A stretch of 7,872 nt of DNA from DATDRS01 sp035291605. Its GTDB lineage: Bacteria > Chloroflexota > Anaerolineae > Anaerolineales > UBA6663. Position numbers and translations under genes: made by a program. Below, one piece after another: positions 6,444 through 7,872 of this stretch (positions within the stretch are counted from its first letter, which is position 1; every line of letters begins with the position of its first letter). The notes under the pieces are model-generated. The model was not told where the DNA came from. It saw only the letters and a program-made list of their open reading frames with translations, and searched no databases. The DNA lies in assembly GCA_035291605.1 (NCBI GenBank), contig DATDRS010000057.1:1-7872 (forward strand). The letters are read 5' to 3'.

Positions 6444-7214
6444 ATGTCCGCGCCCTTCGACTCCGCCGCTCCTACCTATGACGCCGATTTCACCCACACA
6501 CCCCTCGCCCGCGCGCTGCGGGACATCGTGTGGGAGCGGCTGGCCGCGCTCTTCCCGGCGGGCGCGCGCGTGCTCGAACTGGCCTGCGGCACGGGGGAGG
6601 ATGCGCGCCACCTCGCCTCGCGCGGCCTGCGCGTCCTCGCCAGCGATCAATCCGAAGCAATGCTCGCCGTGGCGCGGGAGAAGTGCGCCGGACTGCCGGT
6701 GGAGTTTGTGCAGCTGGATGTTAGAGATTGGAGATTAGAGATCGGAGATGGGGGGGTGTTTGACGGCGTTTTCTCCAACTTTGGCGGCCTCAACGTCCTC
6801 CCCAAGCACCAATCTCTGATGACTCATCTTTCCCGCCTCGTCCGCCCCGGCGGTCATCTGGCCTTCGTCCTCATGGGCCGCTGGTGCGCGTGGGAAATCC
6901 TGTGGCACCTCGCGCATCTCGACCTCTCCACCGCCCTGCGCCGCCTCAACCGGGAGGGCGCGATGGCCCGCGTGGGCGGGTCGGCCATGCGGGTGTACTA
7001 TCCCACGACCGCCGCGCTGCGCCGCGCGGCCGAACCGCACTTTCGTCTCACGCGGGTCCGCCCGCTGGGGCTTTTTCTCCCCCCTTCTTATCTTGAACCG
7101 CTCGCCCGCCGCCGCTTTTTCCCCTTCCGCCTGCTGGCTTTTCTCGACCGCCGTATCGGGTACCCTCCCTGGGGCGATCATACGCTCTACGAATTCAGAC
7201 GAAACTCAAATTGA
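6444..7214 (+). CDS. Class I SAM-dependent methyltransferase (Methyltransf_11/25-like)
   Basis: The ATG at 6444 gives 256 residues beginning FDSAAPTYDADF, a typical N-terminus for this family. A GTG at 6426 would add six residues. Neither start has a clear SD. Motif I is VLELACGTGEDARHL (43-57). The acidic end of strand 2 is Asp68 (ASDQSEAML). LDVRDW (91-96) precedes strand 4 VFDGVFSNFGGLN (105-117). LVRPGGHLAF (132-141) is the post-motif region. These place it among SAM-dependent small-molecule or lipid methyltransferases; the substrate cannot be told. The loop at 94-103 is encoded by a heptamer repeat (6721-6748). The gene starts about 28 bases after the radical SAM gene and probably shares its transcript. 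The C-terminal half is Arg-rich with several Pro-aromatic segments and no clear membrane helix. Confidence 0.88.
   Translation: MSAPFDSAAPTYDADFTHTPLARALRDIVWERLAALFPAGARVLELACGTGEDARHLASRGLRVLASDQSEAMLAVAREKCAGLPVEFVQLDVRDWRLEIGDGGVFDGVFSNFGGLNVLPKHQSLMTHLSRLVRPGGHLAFVLMGRWCAWEILWHLAHLDLSTALRRLNREGAMARVGGSAMRVYYPTTAALRRAAEPHFRLTRVRPLGLFLPPSYLEPLARRRFFPFRLLAFLDRRIGYPPWGDHTLYEFRRNSN
6721..6748 (+). repeat. Four tandem heptamers (TTRGAGA) inside the methyltransferase gene
   Basis: The bases split exactly into TTAGAGA, TTGGAGA, TTAGAGA and TCGGAGA, which is four 7-base units with a 14-base alternation in the first pair. The low-GC, purine-rich run contrasts with the GC-rich flanks. It encodes part of the loop after LDVRDW in the SAM-binding fold, where family members vary, so the reading frame and fold are kept. 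A looser version of the same heptads occurs at 1230-1250 on the minus strand. Confidence 0.7.
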
Positions 7215-7239
7215 CTAAAAGGCCGGTTGGGAGTAAATC
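7211..7239 (+). promoter_or_regulatory. Possible weak promoter for the LURP-one-related gene
   Basis: TTGACT at 7211-7216 overlaps the methyltransferase stop codon and is a 5-of-6 match to a -35 box. TAAATC at 7234-7239, after a 17-base spacer, is only a 3-of-6 -10 box. The 78-base gap to the next start is longer than any gap in the preceding cluster, which favours separate transcription. I saw no hairpin terminator in the gap. Confidence 0.3.
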
Positions 7240-7292
7240 TATGGCAAGCGGGGAAACGCAAATCACACCCTCTATTCCCGAAGGAGACTGCT

Positions 7293-7868
7293 ATGTATAA
7301 CTATCCGCTCAATTTGTCGTTCAAAATGATCGCCTTCAACCCGCAGGTCAAAATCACGGATGCTTCCGGCCAGACCGTGCTGTACGTGAAGCAGAAGGCG
7401 CTGGCGCTCAAGGAGGACGTGAAGGTCTTTGCGGACGAGACCCAGCAGCGCCAGTTGTACCAAATGAAGGCCAACAAGATCATTGACTTCTCCGCGCAGT
7501 ACAACATCACCAAAGCCGATGGGATGCCGGTGGGCGCGGTCAAGCGGCAGGGCATGCGCTCGCTGTGGAAGGCGAGCTACAACGTCGTGGACTCGTCCGG
7601 CGGGGAGGTGGGCCTCATTCACGAAGAGAATCCGTGGATCAAAGTCCTGGATGGGCTGGTGAGCGATATTCCTTTCGTCGGCATGTGGATCAACCCGGCC
7701 TATCTCATTGACGTGCGCGGCCAGACCGCGCTGTATCTCAAGAAACAGCCCGCTTTCATGGAGGGCAAGTTCACGCTGGATAAGCGCGGCAGCTTTTCTG
7801 ACGCGGACGAGCAATTGCTGCTGCCCAGCGTGATCATGATGCTCATGCTGGAGCGCTCGCGCGGCTGA
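7293..7868 (+). CDS. LURP-one-related (LOR/tubby-like barrel) protein
   Basis: The ATG at 7293 is chosen because AAGGAG at 7281-7286 sits 6 bases upstream. An in-frame extension to 7227 has no SD and an atypical N-terminus. The 191-residue product looks like the LURP-one-related family (tubby/scramblase-like twelve-strand barrel around a buried helix). It has repeated short strands of the type VLYVKQKALALKEDVKVF (29-46), QLYQMKAN (54-61), YNITKADG (70-77) and ALYLKKQ (146-152), with a hydrophobic C-terminal helix LLLPSVIMMLMLE (175-187). That helix is probably the buried core helix and not a membrane anchor. There is no signal peptide. Bacterial members have no settled function; phospholipid or membrane association is proposed by fold similarity only. 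Family call is good, role unknown. Confidence 0.8.
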   Translation: MYNYPLNLSFKMIAFNPQVKITDASGQTVLYVKQKALALKEDVKVFADETQQRQLYQMKANKIIDFSAQYNITKADGMPVGAVKRQGMRSLWKASYNVVDSSGGEVGLIHEENPWIKVLDGLVSDIPFVGMWINPAYLIDVRGQTALYLKKQPAFMEGKFTLDKRGSFSDADEQLLLPSVIMMLMLERSRG

Positions 7869-7872
7869 CACA

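Noticed and set aside
4967..6445. Long minus-strand open frame of 492 codons
   Set aside because: It is antisense to the radical SAM gene, with no recognisable motif and a composition typical of a shadow frame.
7227..7292. N-terminal extension of the LURP-one-related protein
   Set aside because: The in-frame start at 7227 lacks an SD, while the ATG at 7293 has AAGGAG at ideal spacing and begins the conserved domain.

Overview
The window is GC-rich bacterial DNA, densely coded, with short gaps and good Shine-Dalgarno (SD) sites. It carries six genes, one of them cut by the left edge. The organism cannot be fixed from sequence alone. A GC-rich chromosome with a cobalamin-type radical SAM protein, an isopropylmalate-synthase-fold enzyme resembling Re-citrate synthase and AGAGATT-type heptamer repeats would suit a Chloroflexota (Anaerolineae-like) bacterium. 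That is a low-confidence guess from memory. There are no rRNA or tRNA genes, CRISPR arrays or mobile elements.

Region 1 (1-2532) is a divergent pair. On the minus strand is a DRE-TIM metallolyase (HMGL / isopropylmalate / homocitrate synthase superfamily), whose motifs look most like the Re-citrate synthase branch. Its 3' end lies outside the window. On the plus strand is a citrate synthase of the ordinary Si-type fold with a MerR/excisionase-like helix-turn-helix at its N-terminus. The 90-base gap between their start codons holds a near-consensus promoter for the minus-strand gene and a perfect 12-bp AT-rich palindrome overlapping its -35 box. This suggests that the DNA-binding citrate-synthase-like protein controls its neighbour, and perhaps itself. 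It is the most interesting part of the window.

Region 2 (2533-7214) looks like one transcription unit. An extended -10 promoter precedes glycerol kinase (glpK). It is followed after 18 bases by a beta-hydroxyacid dehydrogenase, after 8 bases by a B12-domain radical SAM protein, and after about 28 bases by a class I SAM-dependent methyltransferase. Glycerol phosphorylation plus an NAD(P)-dependent hydroxyacid/aldehyde step forms a recognisable C3 metabolism pair. The radical SAM and methyltransferase genes suggest an added modification step on an unknown substrate, possibly a lipid.

Region 3 (7215-7868) is a separate small gene encoding a LURP-one-related (tubby-like barrel) protein with its own strong SD, and possibly its own promoter.
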